A stretch of DNA of 64,000 bases from Lineus longissimus (GCF_910592395.1 NC_088316.1:4280001-4344000), one strand, 5' to 3'. Shown: positions 46,394 through 59,579, counted from the stretch's first letter. Notes: generated from the letters alone by a model not told the origin. Program-made: numbers and translations.

Positions 46394-46457
46394 CTGGCCC
46401 CATGTACTCAAGCTCATAATAAAACACAGGCTGTTCTAGTTCTGCCGCTGCTGCCAT
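46394..46457 (-). CDS. Alternative first coding exon, same gene
   Basis: An ATG at 46457 in a strong context (CCAACCATGG) opens 21 codons, MAAAAELEQPVFYYELEYMGP (one residue short of the junction), and ends in phase 1 at a consensus donor (CCAG then GTGAGTGAG). It can replace the 53.3-kb exon by splicing to 44846, keeping the frame and making a Gly at the junction. A splice-in from upstream would hit an in-frame TAG, so this is best read as a separate first exon, implying an alternative promoter just upstream. Teneurin genes of other animals are known to use several 5' exons. Confidence 0.6.
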
Positions 46458-46584
46458 GGTTGGGCGAAGGTAACACAAACTTTGCAAAAATCACAGCCAC
46501 ATCTGGTAGACCTTGACTCAAATTTCGAATGATCCTAATGATCACAATATGATAGTATTCCGCATTGTATCCAAAGAGAAATCA

Positions 46585-46760
46585 CTGAGTTTCTCCAAAG
46601 AAAATATTGAAATCACCCAATTTATCCAAATGATACAATATACACAGAAATCACTGAATTTATCCAAATGCAGCACAGAAATCACTGAATTTAGCCAGAT
46701 AAACCACAAAAACCACCAAATTTATCCAAATAACACACAGAAATCCTGTATATATTCCAG
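46585..46760. repeat. Short tandem array, ~35-bp unit, about 5 copies
   Basis: CACAGAAATCACTGAATTTA + TCCAAATG-like units recur between 46585 and 46755 with small length changes. It lies roughly 130-300 bp upstream of the alternative first exon, in the probable promoter region. Non-coding. Confidence 0.65.
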
Positions 46761-49700
46761 AACTCATCAACATTTCGAAAATGTATCAAGTTGATGTGAG
46801 TTTTGGAAGCCACAACAATGAGATAGGAAGCCAGGTTTAATCCAAAGAAAGAACGTAAAATATTCAAAATTTAAATTCCCTATCTTTTTATCTCACAGTA
46901 GCAGAAAATTACTCCCAAAAGCACCTGTACTTCAAGCAAGCAGACAAAGATCTTCATGATACATGTATCCACAATGGGTTGTTATCCCCTAGAACAAAAT
47001 CAAGAATGTATGAGTTTGAAGGCAAGAGTTAAAAGTACTATCCTCTTAGAATTAATTATTCCTCTCAATACTCAGACTAATTCCTTTGAATAATACAAAG
47101 AATTTATGAATTGCCAGCCTTCAAGCTGTTATCTTCTGCAATGACATCAGCAACAGATGGAAGAACGCTCTGTTTACATCTGGGCAAGAAACCATATAGT
47201 ACACCTGTCTGATGCCGGGAGTTTACAAGTGAGAGAACATGGTTATTCTCAGAATCCTTCTCTCAGTCTCTATAAACCTCTTTAAACCAAAAACAAAACA
47301 GATCTAGATCAAGAGCTAGTATTACTAGCCAGAAACTCCATGGTCTATACACCCTGAAGCAGCCACTTCCTAATTTATTGTCCTCCTGGTCAAATTTGTG
47401 GCTAATTCTCAATGCATTTCTTGATAAATTTTTGAAAGCAACACTTCTTCGAGGTATTATAACTTTACTCCTAAGACTTTTTGATCAGTTGAACACAATA
47501 TCCCAGTGTGATATTCCTTTAGACAAACTATTTTCTGGTCAATGTCAAACTTCGAGAATTTTGGACTGGATAACCGCAAATGCGAAATATCCTTTCAGAC
47601 AAACTTTCTTCGGGACAATGTCAAAACGTAGAGAAATTGGAGAACTGGAGATCCTCGTTTCAAAATCGAGACACTGAATGATTCTTCCAAACAACCAAGT
47701 TGCTTCTCCCTATCCGGTCATCCACTTACTGATGACCACTACTGTTAGAGACAACGGAAACACGATTTCTAATAAATGTCAATTGACATCCTGTAGATAA
47801 CATCTAATCGAGATAAATCACATTTATTCCTCGATGGCCCATATTAGTATTATCATCGTTAGATTGACAAAAGTTATACAAAGATCCCGTCCTATCAAGT
47901 ACTATCAAACTAGCGTAATAATTGCCACTATTATTCCCTGAATGGCTGACCAGATAGTGTTTGTGCAATTTTTGACCTGGCTGAGATTTTGTGCGGGAAT
48001 TAACAGGAATTTTGTATTAGTGTTGCATTCGGGAACAGAATGCTTGTACTTATTTCGAGACAATATAGGCGGAAATCACAAAAAATCACAACAACGTGAA
48101 AATATTCCGAAATATGTGGCCTCTGTATGCTATGCCTAATGAAAAGTTTAGAGCACTTTTTGTAGCCAAATAACCAAACAATACGAAAAATGTTCCAAAA
48201 ATATGCGGCTCCCAACAGCAAATATGCCTCGAGTCTAACGGTTTGTGGCACTTTTTAGACATATATACCTGACAAGGACCCCTGATGTCGCCCTGCGTAT
48301 AAATGTTGTCATAAAAGGTCTACAATATTTTTGCAGCAAATTTCTTCCGCCGGTTGACACAAGCTTAGGCACACACAGCTGGTTACTCAAATATAGACCA
48401 AGGCCTACAGACCCATTTTCCTTATCAAATTACACACATAACCAACACTCAAATTTTGATTTTGTCGCCATGTTTTTCTGATGATATAAGGTTGTGAATG
48501 TTCCAAGTAAAAACGTCATGCTTTGTTTATCTTTTGCATTATGACTTATAAGGTTGAAATGTCAAATAATAATTTTCCAGTTAATCCTACCAGAAACCAC
48601 CAACACTTCCATATAAGAACAAGTAGGTGTTTCTTGATAAGTTTTTTTGACCCGTTTATAATATGACCATTGCCCGTCCGTCCGTCAGTCAGCAGTGAAA
48701 GCAGCCCACCAGACAGCCTAATTTCCTGGTATCTATATCATAATACTATAAGGCGGCTCGCTAAAGTGCCATTTGGGGGTCGTGTTTCGTCTCGAAATTT
48801 TGCACGTTTGCAGGTGATATGTTATCCTGATGCAACGTCATGTTTATTTTCGGAAATTTACTTCAGCGGAGCAGCAATGAGGGATTTTTAATCGGACACG
48901 GTCAATTCTCCTTATCACTCACGGAAGCCAAGCCATTGCTGTTCAGTTATGCAGGGGATTAATGAATCACCTGCACTCCCTGTGGGGTGACTAACACTAC
49001 CTGTTGAACGGCTGGCTGTAGGGGGATGATTGGAACAGCCTGTACACGTGTTGACCTGCTGAACCAAGGTTAATGTTATTTTCAATCCACGATTGTAGGT
49101 CACCTGATCTTCGAGATTTCGCGGGAAAGAAATTGTAAACAAACGCATGTGTGCAGTTCAAATGTAAACAAAAATGTATTTTGATACTTTTGGTTGCTGG
49201 ACTTGGGTTTTCCCGCAGTAAGGAGCTGGGGTCAAATTGGTGGTCTATTGTTTATGGGTGCTGTGTTAGCCAGAGCTAACCCGTGATAATGAAGGTTACC
49301 ATGGTATGTTTATGTGCTCACCACAGCTCTCAATACTTGATCTGAAGAGGCGCGCTGAACCTGAAATGGCCTTATCAGGGAGCTGCTCACGGTGCTGAAC
49401 TCCTAGCTTGCCTGTCCAGTAAGTGCCTTGCCCGAGACCTGGCTACATGTAGGAGGAGCACGCATTTTAAAGTTATAGGCCGACATGTGAAGGCCTATCT
49501 GGGTACTCCTTCTTCTCCGTATAAAAAGGCGCATATTGCTGACTAAGGAACGAGGCATTGCCTCATCATCTCTATCGGACCAACTGATGTACTTTTATAT
49601 GCACGCATACAGCACGCCACAGCTAGGTTCGAGTCTGTGGACAAATGGTTGGTTTAATTTGTCTCTTCGATATGGCTCCTTTGATATTGCATTAGATGTT

Positions 49701-52700
49701 TATTGCAATTCAATCTATTCAAGGTATAGCCCATTTGAACCTGCCTGCGCCACGGGTACAATGCTAGTAAGAAATCATACTGCTAGTAATGAAAAATTGC
49801 CATTTAAGCTCATCGCGGTGCATAAAACCCTATAAATGTGCTGTTTGCATAGTTTCCATCGAAATAGCCTTTTTATTACACTTTTTGAAGCTTAAAGAGA
49901 TCCAGTCGCAGCACAAGTTTTTATTTTGACTCGCTGAACGTGGTAAAAATAAATAAATTTGTGATCACTTCTTATGCAGTTCATTGGCTACATAATTAAC
50001 TACCTAAGGGGAACTCATAACTGGTAAAATTTATCAATGGAAGCTTATTCCCGCCTTACGTTTTAAATGTGCCGTTCATTTTTATAAGCGTTTCGCTATA
50101 GGTTTCCTTTAACTGAGAACACTTATCAAAGGGCAGGGGTTTTATTGATCAATTGGATAATTGATCTTTAGACTGACTAATTCTGGATCTTCACGTGCCT
50201 GTGGATCAACCAGATGAAGTTGCCTACGTTGAAGGCTGATTGCAATACCGTGCCTGCCTGCTAATATAGAAGAAACAGGAAAAGCGTTGAATGCAGAGAG
50301 AAAGACGGTCATGAAGAAATCTAGTGTGGCGCCATCATGCGGCCAGAGCCTAAATCACAAACAAGGCAGCACGCAACAAAGGCATACAGAGTTCCCCTTT
50401 CACATTATCAGGGCTGTCCTCAAACCTAAACAAGCAAACTGATGGGATACACCAGTCATCCTGAACATCTCAAAAGCTCTATCATCATCGAAGTTGATTA
50501 GCAGCGGACAAAAACTGAACAATTTGTGCGTTTCAGATGACAACAACCGCCACAGACAAAAGAGGATTATTTCCTTTTCAACGCAGAGACTAAAGAGGTC
50601 ATTTCGACGGGCGTTTGGTACATGCTACCCCGGCAGCCCATGGAGTCTGGTTGCGTCCAATATATTGTCTTGGTACCAATACCTACGGATATTAATTTCC
50701 GTGCCGTAGGAGATCTTGCCTCTTCCGTGACCGCAGTATCGATTACCAGGCGAGTCCATATACGTCTAGAGGAATTGCAATAAGTCACATTGCTTCAGGA
50801 GCTGGGGACATGGATTTTAATCATCGTCAAGTTATTACGGTTTTCAGACTCAGAAAAAGAAATACATTTATTTGCTGTTACAAATAGGAATAACACCAGG
50901 GGATGGATTTTTTGCACTTGATCAGGAAAAGTCGCATCCCTCCGGGAGGTTGGAGGATATATTTTCATCATGGACCAGGTTATTACAGTTTTTATAGTAA
51001 GGGAAGATATTATTTGGTGGGCTACGGCTTTCTACGACATCTTTCATGGCAAGAACATAATGCAGTGCATCGCGAACATAACAGCGATACTTTGGTCTGT
51101 CGTAGCATGCCTACTGACGGACTGGATCGAAATATCAGTCTCCCATAGCAAAATGGTTGAGAATAATTTGCTCTACAAATTGAAATTCTCCCCTCTATAT
51201 TATTGTGTTTTTCAAGTTCTGTCTCCTATGATCAGAATATTTTTCATCAGTCTTTATGTTTGAAGACACTAATGAGGGAGGAAGAAACAGCTGGTCTTGG
51301 ATGACGATGAAGATGAAAATATCCAGTCATCGCTACGAATGTCAACATCATTAAACCCTTACGTAGCCAGCAAGATGTAGCTTCATCCGACCATCAACCT
51401 TGTCAACCTAGATTCTTCCATCCACAAAGTGATACATAACAATCTACAAACCACCCTGGAATTGAGGTTGACCACCTGTGTGAGCTACGCCCAAGGCGGT
51501 CTGGCTTCTGTAAAGAAATTGCGTACCAACTTTGGGTGATTCGATCCGCGAGGACTAGATCAAAAACGATTGATTCGACTATTCGGCGCCCAACTGTCTC
51601 GTCAGCATAATTACGGTGTATTTCTGTGATCATATTCCACCTCAAAAAAGGTATTGATTGTGTATGTATTGATGTACAGTTACCAAAGGCAATTTCACAA
51701 GAGATTGGGTGGAACAGACTCAAGATTTGAAGTCTCTATCCATTGCTTTGATCGCCAATCAATTGGTACAAAGAACCGGAACCAAGGTACGGTAGACAGA
51801 CTTCAGGCACAGACTCATTATAGGAAAGCCATTGATAGGAAATTTGATTTCTGTCAGCATACAAGAAAGTCAATTCCAAAACAACTTGACCCAAATGATA
51901 GTGCATTCTCTTGTATCAATGCACACAAATGCATTGACTCTCCGACTCAGCTTAGGTTGAAATGCACTTCACCAAAGTGTCAGAAACACGTAATGAAAAT
52001 CTTTGGAAGGCGAGACCATATATCGATCAATTCTTTTCGTTTGTGATTCGCCGGGTTTGGTCTTTGATGCAGCAGCAACAGGTTACAGGGTAATTACTGT
52101 GATGTGGTAAAAGAGTTGTACGGTCAAAGCCTTGTGTGTCAAGATGCACAGAAAAACATCATTAAAAACTCCTGCACACATTTGACAACATAGATCAGCG
52201 CTGCAGTCAGAAGCTAGAACAAAGTTTCCAGAGTATGTATCCAGTTATCCATGGAAAAACCCGACACCGCTTGTGGGTGCATAAATGGATACAAAATTAG
52301 AAGGTTTTTTTTCCGACATCAGTCGATCCTGGCACTGATTCACAATCAGAGTATTGGACAAACCACTAAAACTGCATCCCAGCAAGATGTTAATAGACAA
52401 CATTGGATAACCTCCCGATAATGATCCATAAAAGCAACACCTCGGGCAAAATACATGAAGCAAATTATCGAACTTTTCCCAACCGCCAAATAGATTTTTG
52501 CCACATTTAGGGTGTGGTGGATATAAAGTGTTAGAATAATTGGGAATGTAATATCATGCATATTTTTGATATTACTACAATCAGAGATAAACAAAAGTTG
52601 GGAAAATCGACACCTTTACTGATTGATTGATTTCACTAACTACATTTTCTCACATAATAAGCTTAGTTCCATATTTGACTATGATGTGCCGAAGTTCAAA

Positions 52701-53075
52701 GCTATAGGCAGAATTCAGCCAATATCCACTAGCCCACAATAAACTTATATAACCTCATTGATTTCAACATGTACATTGTAATTTACCATGATATGGTATC
52801 TTCAGCTGATGGCAAATATTCTAGGTTTTGACCCCAACAGACTACAGTCCTACCGAACTGACAGATTATCAAAATCCTTGTTTAGAGAAAAAGACTTCTG
52901 ACACAACTGACTGGAGTCTAAAATGTTATGAACATGTAATCATTGACGTCAGCCTTTGTGATACTCTTGAAACAGCAGGGCTTTAAATTCAGTGTATTAT
53001 AGTGACAATACAAAGGCCTGCTAAAGGAGGATGCCTGAAAGCAGAAATCATTAGCAATGTTCAAAGCGAACTTAC
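46761..53075. other. Intron / alternative promoter region
   Basis: First intron of the 53.3-kb transcript. It holds a diverged duplication at about 47500-47640 (AGACAAACT...CAATGTCAAA twice) and a candidate 12-nt microexon at 47741-47730. A GTCCGTCCGTCAGTC-containing block near 48675 looks like a dispersed repeat. No other exon is supported. Confidence 0.4.
47730..47741 (-). CDS. Candidate 12-nt microexon
   Basis: TTTCCGTTGTCTCTAACAG (good acceptor), 12 nt, then GTAAGTGG (good donor). In phase 1 it would insert VVVI without stops between the 53.3-kb and 44.8-kb exons. Short enough to arise by chance. Confidence 0.15.
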
Positions 53076-53315
53076 CCAATGTTCTTGGGTCCTTCGGTGG
53101 CCGATGAAGTGATGTCGTCCTGTGTGGCGGTGGGCCATAATCTGGTCTGACCCTGTCATCGTAACCGTGAGTTAACGGGTCCTCCTCACCCTCAGAGGAG
53201 CTGTACCCCTGCTCGGGAACGCGCCGATTCCTCACCGACATTCTCGGCTGAGTTTGTACTCTTCCTGTGCTCATTGCTTGTCTATGTTATTTGCACTGAC
53301 AACATTATGAAGGAT
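53076..53315 (-). CDS. First coding exon, probable teneurin N-terminus
   Basis: The start codon is at 53274, giving 66 codons plus one base (phase 1) to a consensus donor (AACATTGG then GTAAGTTCG). The ATG is preceded by a strong 3' splice site (TTTATCTTTACAG, exon from 53315), so a non-coding first exon probably lies further upstream. The peptide starts MSTGRVQTQPRMSVRNRRVP, followed by GYSSSEGEEDP and a Pro-rich PDYGPPPHRTTSLHRPP. It has no signal peptide, as expected for the cytoplasmic N-terminus of a type II membrane protein. The frame stays open upstream to the acceptor, so an earlier start is possible. It joins 44846 in frame. Confidence 0.75.
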
Positions 53316-53398
53316 CTGTAAAGATAAACATAAATTTTTTGTTTAAATCATCATTGAAAGCAAATTTTAACAGACGGGATGTGACACACTATGGCTCT

Positions 53399-54222
53399 AG
53401 GAAAATTCGTCCCCGGATAATTCGTCCCCGGAAAACTCGTCCCCGGAAAATTCGTCCCCTAGGAAAATTCGTCCCTGGAAAATCCGTCCCCGAGGAAAAT
53501 TCGTCCCTGGAAAATTCGTCCCCAGATAATTCGTCCCCGCGGATAATTCGTCCCTGGAAAATTCGTCCCTGAGGAAAATTCGTCCCCGAGGATAATTCGT
53601 CCCCGGAAAATTTAACAAAAGTTGAAAGTTTCTGACATTACTTTCTAGTAATAACTACTACCTACTCCTTTCAACTTTTCTCATTCAGTGTTATATCTCT
53701 ATTTACTACCCTACTAGCTGGTTACCTACTCCACTTTTTTCAGTTGGTAGGCAGGCGAAATAATTTTTTTTTCTTCAAATAAGTATTTTTACTGGTCAGA
53801 ATGAAAGAAAAGCTCTAAATTCTTCAATAAAATATTTTGCCTGCCTACCTCTACCTACTATAAAAATAGTGGGGTAGGTAACTAGCTAGTATGGTAGTAA
53901 AGAGAGATGTTACACTGAATGAGAAAAATCGAAAGTAGTAGTTACCACAGTCCATTCGACAAGACTTGGGTCTTAGAAAGTAAAGTCAGAAACTTTCAAC
54001 TTTGTAAAATTTTCTGGGGACGAATTATTCTCGGGGACAAATTTTCCTAGGGGACGAATTATCCTCGGGGACGAATTATCCGGGGACGAATTTTCCTTGG
54101 GGACGAATTATCCTTGGGGACGAATTATCCGGGGACGAATTTTCCTTGGGGACGAATTATCCGGGGACGAATTTGCGGGGACGAATTTTCCGGGGACGAA
54201 TTATCCGGGGACGAATTTTCCT
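53399..54222. mobile_element. Foldback element with minisatellite arms
   Basis: Arms of roughly 400 bp are inverted copies. The outer ~200 bp of each arm is a tandem of a 14-15-bp unit (AAAATTCGTCCCCGG and variants; complement GGGGACGAATTTTCC). The inner part pairs GTTGAAAGTTTCTGACATTA with its complement near 53985, and AGTTGGTAGGCAGGC with its counterpart near 53840. The end sequence AGGAAAATTCGTCCCCGG is shared exactly by both ends. No ORF of its own. It lies only 84 bp upstream of the first coding exon's splice acceptor. Confidence 0.85.
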
Positions 54223-54414
54223 GTAACCGAATAGATTGATTGTTGAAACACAACATCCTAATCAAGCTCTTCATTTCAAACAATTCTGACATCAGACAAA
54301 GGGGATTGTATTTTTGAAATCCTCTAGTTAAAAGCTTTAAATTAATCTGTTCTGAGTGTATATTCAGATTACCTGAAGAGGGAGAACTAATACAAGTTAG
54401 TTGAATAATGCGTC

Positions 54415-54660
54415 CTGCAAACAAGTGATTTTTGTCACTGCGACATGCGATCATGATCTCATGCGACACAAATCTCTGGTCGGCAGTGGTCATGGCCAGG
54501 TCGCTGCAACAAGAATCGGTCATCGCTGCATTGTGCAATCAAAATCCAACCTCACAATAACTGGTTTCTAACTGTGATGAGCAATCTTCTTATCGCTTAT
54601 CACATCAATATTTGATGCAGGTTGCAGCAACAATAATTGCATATGTGCGGCACGGAACTT
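54415..54660. mobile_element. MITE family B, copy 4
   Basis: Starts CCTGCAAACAAGTGATTTTT + GTCACTGCGAC and has GGTCGCTGCAACAAGAATCG, GATGAGCAATCTTCTTATCGC and GCAGGTTGCAGCAACAATAA inside, all family-B motifs. The ends are decayed and the interior is rearranged. Confidence 0.45.
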
Positions 54661-56640
54661 CATCTTGATGGTAACTGTCTTTGGCTCCGAGCACCTACTT
54701 TAGCAAAAGCGGGTCACATCAAAGTTGCCAAATCACTCGTAATTTAGTTCCGCAATTTTTCAACAGATGTCTCTAGTGGTTTATAAAGTTTCTATTGTTC
54801 GTATCTGATGACTGCAGTAAACAGAATAAAATTTCACTCTAAGCAGACCCAAGTTGACAAGGTTGTACAGTTCTACTCTCTGTACAATACATGAATTTTG
54901 ACTAAGTCAAAATCAGCCAATATATTGGAATTCACTTTCTGAACTCTTTTTTTTCCACTAATACAAAGTTTTAACAAAGTTTCGGATGAGTTCCCTGAAA
55001 TTATGATTCATGTGTTGATGTATTGAGATAAAGTTTTCCCCAAAATACTAATGAATACCAGTAATGTCACCACTGTGGTGAAGAATGAACTGTTGGGGCG
55101 AAAATGATGATGAAAATTAATTGCATGTTTGGAATATTTACTGTTTACCCCTCTGAGTACTATGAAATGTTATTATTTGAATTAAACATGGTAGGCAACT
55201 TTTGGCAGAGGCAGAGGTGTTTGCTGGTTGAATTCAAAGTTTTTTTCACCAAAACGTTGGAATTTCAAGATTTTTCTGACATCGGGTTGGGTTGGGTGGG
55301 GTAGACCAGGCCTAGATTGATCCACTATCCACAAACTGTTTGATATATTATGATTTCGTACGAATTAAATTCAACACAAAAAAATCCTACCACAAAATAA
55401 ACTTGACCAATAAAGATTATTCATCAACAATCCTCCCATGAGAGCTCCTAGCACATGCCCCTTCCAATGCATGCAACCAAATGGAGCGCAAATAGTTAAC
55501 TGTAAAAGTCCATGTGTATATGATGCACTTTCTTTCTCGGAAGTATTTTAACTTTCAAATCCAGCTCTGGCAATAAAATCCCCCTGATCCTGTTTTTTCC
55601 CAAAGTGACTAATGAAACTGTCAGAAATCGACCTGGTGACACAGCAACCAATGAAATGGGATCTTTTCATTTTGTCCCAAGCTGATAAGAGGTGACCTCC
55701 GGCACCAGTCCTGCCAACACATTCCCCAACATTAAGCAGACACTTGCAAACAACCAGCATTTTACCAAGCAAAATAGTTTTTTCTGTTTTTTTCCCCACA
55801 AGTGTTCAGCGGTCTGGTTCTGTTTAACATTCGTGTCTTGTCTCGACATTCTGCAGTGTTTCTTCATTTCTTTTTACACTTTTCTACATGTCCTTATTTT
55901 TATCTTTACATCATGTAGGACTATGTCTTTCTTCCTTGGCACATTTTGGATAGATTTCATCTCTTTTTCTTGCAACATTTACAGTCCACATCACAACTGA
56001 CATCCCGTAAATCACGTCATCACATCATGTCATTGACTTGAATATGTTGAGCGCAACTCACACGTATGTTGCACAGCATTGACGCAAAGCAGGATGGATG
56101 TCATTTGTGATTTGGACTGTACTTCTTCACCTTCAAATTAATTTTCTTTATCTTTTATTTCTTTCTTGCAATATTTTTCTTAATTTGGTGCATCTTTTTG
56201 TTTCTGTCGCATTTCCCTTTTTTTTCTTTAATTCTTTTGTATTTTTTCTTTCATCACCCATTCTTCAAATTGGGTGTGGTACATTTCTTTAATTTTGTTT
56301 CACATGTATTTTTATTCATTTTCGTGTATTTTCCTTAATCCTCACCATATCAGGTGGATTTGCATTTACGTGAAATCCTGCTGCACCACAATATTTGAGC
56401 AAGAATCACATGGCATTATTCTCAGGAAATTGACAATGAGTCCTGGTTTTATTGATCAAACACAAACATACAAGGACTAGATCAAATTATCCAGTGTTTC
56501 TGCCATGATTCAAATCGTGCACAAAACAAAACACTTTGTTTAATGGCCTCTTCTCATATAACGGCAAAACGCCAGCCCCCCCCCAAAGACTTATCACATA
56601 AAAATTCATCAAAATGGGCTCCTGATATATTCCAAGCAAT
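54661..56640. other. Upstream region, nothing recognised
   Basis: T-rich non-coding sequence, especially 55860-56340. No exon is supported. Confidence 0.4.
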
Positions 56641-56644
56641 TCTT

Positions 56645-56850
56645 TGTGCTGCGACCTGCAACAATCATTGATGCAATGAGCGATAAAAGATTACTTACAA
56701 TGTATCTGTGGTAACTGCTTGGTTTTTGTCACAGCAATCACAGATTCTTGTCACAGGTGCTGTGATGACAACCGCAAACAAGCGATTATCATCACACGCG
56801 ATTTAAATCGCAGGGAGGAGGGTTTTTTTTAAAATTCTCATGGCGCTTTA
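56645..56850. mobile_element. MITE family B, copy 5
   Basis: GCTGCGACCTGCAACAATCA, then CAGATTCTTGTCACAGGTGC and GACAACCGCAAACAAGCGAT, in the same order as the 9055-9310 copy. Contains one unit of the motif expanded at 36-37 kb. Confidence 0.5.
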
Positions 56851-57239
56851 TGAAAAAGTGGCTGGCAAATGTTAAACTCAGCCAAATAGTTGCAGGGACC
56901 AATGAGAACCCAAGCTAAAATGTTTACTCGGAGATGATACTGATGATATCTACTCTCGCTATTCCGAGCATTTATTCCTGTCAATAAATACATAATTGTC
57001 AATCAATCAATTACATATTCTATTGTGATCATTGATAATTTGATCCTAGAGTGATAAGCAAATAACACGCCAAGATCTCACACATTTTTTTACAGTAATC
57101 ATTGGAATCTGACAATGCATCTATTTTTATCGCTAATGATGCACATTATTAGTAATCAATAAAGTCCTTTTGTCCAGGGGCAAAAAATACAATATTTCTT
57201 TGTGAATGTTGCATACCTGAGCAGTGGGTGTGGCCAGGT

Positions 57240-57480
57240 CGCATACAGGTCAACATATCCATAAGAAACAATGATGGTCATGTTGAGCAGGTCAACTTGT
57301 CATCACAACTATAGTCAGAAGTTACAAGCAAAAACATTGCGCAGGTCAACTTTTAATCACAGTTATCGTCAGGAATAATAACAACAACGGTGTAACGCAG
57401 GTCACCTTTCCATCACTGTTATGGTCAGAAGTAACAAGCAGCAATGTTACACAGGTCAACATACCATCACATTGCTTCTA
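57240..57480. repeat. ~60-bp tandem array, about 4 units
   Basis: Each unit has CAGGTCAAC(TT), then CATCACA(GT)TAT, GTCAGAAGT and AACAAGCA. CAGGTCA anchors fall near 57246, 57289, 57349, 57398 and 57457. Diverged and non-coding. Confidence 0.6.
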
Positions 57481-59574
57481 CTCTCCCCTCAACATTTGTC
57501 ATCTGAATGATCTATTTCAGCATATGAAAATTATGAAATCCCATAGCATTGTTTCTGCCAATATAATTAACCCCAATCTAAACAATAAGACCTACAGCAG
57601 AGCCACCTATAAAGAACAACAGCTGAGAGCATACTTTTTAGAAATAATGAAATTAGTTGGATAATGAATGCCATGCTTTTCCATATTTCATCAAGTAGAT
57701 TCACGGAACTAACCAGACTGACAGGTGCTGTTCGCCTGATAAGAAACTTAACTCAGGGCAGGTGAAAGTTAATTAAATAATTAACTGGCAGTGATAAATG
57801 GAATTTCTATTATTGCAATGGTTTGGGATAAACTTGAATTTGAAAGTTGTGTGTAGAGGATTTTGTGGTTTTTCACAATGATATATGAAAGACTTATCAA
57901 GTATTTTATATGGAATTTGGTCTCACAAGTCATGTAGATCTAACATGATGTAGAGGATTTAGGCCTACAACATACAGAATTATGATATGAGGACCACCGG
58001 TAAATATAGAATTATGATATGAGGACCACCGGTAAATACAATGAAGACGAGGCATACCCTTTTAATCAGTTCTGCCATGGTCAGCCAAGCTACAATTTAG
58101 GTCAATCAATGGCCTACAGAACTGTCTACGATATGTAGGAAGTAGGCCTACAGTGAGCAGGGGTGGGGGTGGGGCAGTATCGTGGCAAACCATGAAACAT
58201 TCATACAATTCAAGGGTCAAGAAACCGCAGGGTAAACAAACAGAGGATAAAGACTGAGAATAATAGGCCTACTTTTCGAGGTAAGCCTACATATCAGAAA
58301 TGAGAAATGGTGATAGCCTCCAGACAGATCGGATTAGGGAGGCAATAAACAGGTAGGCCTAGCAAGTAGGGAGGCCAAGAGAAATACCTGAAATTCAAAG
58401 CCTATCTAAATTACATCGATAAGATAACAATATTATACCTTCAAGATCGTATATCCATCGTTGAAAAGGCAAGACCCAGAGGTAGGCCTAGGCTTATACA
58501 TGTACATTATACAAAGACATGGTATAATGCCTATTCAACCATATCTGAAGATGATTTTTATCACATTCAGGACAAAATATCAGTCAGCAAACCATAGTAC
58601 GTACCAAAGGTTTTCAGAAAACACTCAAGTGTATTCCCAAACAATGTATTCAACTTACACCAAGGGTGTACTATGAATGACCTGGATTCAAACCTTTCAT
58701 GCAAAAAAAACCAACTGAACACAAATGGCCACCCATGCATAGTCTTAAATACTCCTAAAATGCCAAAATTCAAACTCTTTTCATCATTTTTCATCAAAAG
58801 AAACAAAAATTCCCATATGAATGAAGATTTGAAAGCTACAGCTATTTCTACCCTTGAGCGACACTTACAGTTTCTAATGTCATACGGAGTCGGAATCGAT
58901 TTGAGTCCCCAGAAACCATTTTTCAGCACAGGCACCCGATCAAGTTCGCACGCAACTTCTCCATAATTTGCGCAATTATGATCGAATATGCAAACTAAAG
59001 CTTTTGAAGCAAATTGAATAGATTTTCCGAAAAAATATTCAGTCGACAAAAATACTGAAAATTGAGATATTTGCATTGATTATTGATTTTAGGAAACCAA
59101 GTGTCAAGAATATATGTGACTTTGTTTATATGAGGTTATATTGGCCACAAGATACCTCTGCTTGTTGAAAAATTTTATTTGTGAACAAAAAATGTTTGCG
59201 AAAATTTTTGGATGCATCCACAAATGAGTGACGCTAAGCAATACTACAGCATCTTGACTAGCACCAGGTATCAAATTTTGACAATAGGGGCTTTCGCAAG
59301 ATATTTCGGCTTCTATTTAATGCCTATGGCTACTATTGGCACCTGATGACTTGGGAAGATATGCGGATTCACAATGTCATTGATCTCTCCATTATCGCGC
59401 TGCCGATGAGCGGAAGAAAAAACGATTCCCGTATTCTACAGGGAGACGATAATTGGGTCACGATTTCTCTGTGTGCCGAGGCAGCGACAGCAACGATTTT
59501 TTCTGTTTCAGTGAAGAAATTGGCTTCTGACATGACTTGGAAGTGAATATATTGGGAGAGAGAGAGTGATTTAT
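57481..59574. other. Upstream region with a small duplication
   Basis: A 32-bp unit containing ATGAGGACCACCGG is directly repeated twice at 57976 and 58008. Open frames on both strands at 58567-59076 have no recognisable domain and no splice support. Confidence 0.4.
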
Positions 59575-59579
59575 GGTGT

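Noticed and set aside
53339-53618. Arg/Pro- and Asp/Glu-rich ORFs
   Set aside because: They are translations of the 14-15-bp foldback arm repeat.
58567-59076. 169-codon minus-strand ORF
   Set aside because: The opposite strand is also open here, there is no recognisable domain or splice context, and the composition is like the surrounding AT-rich DNA.
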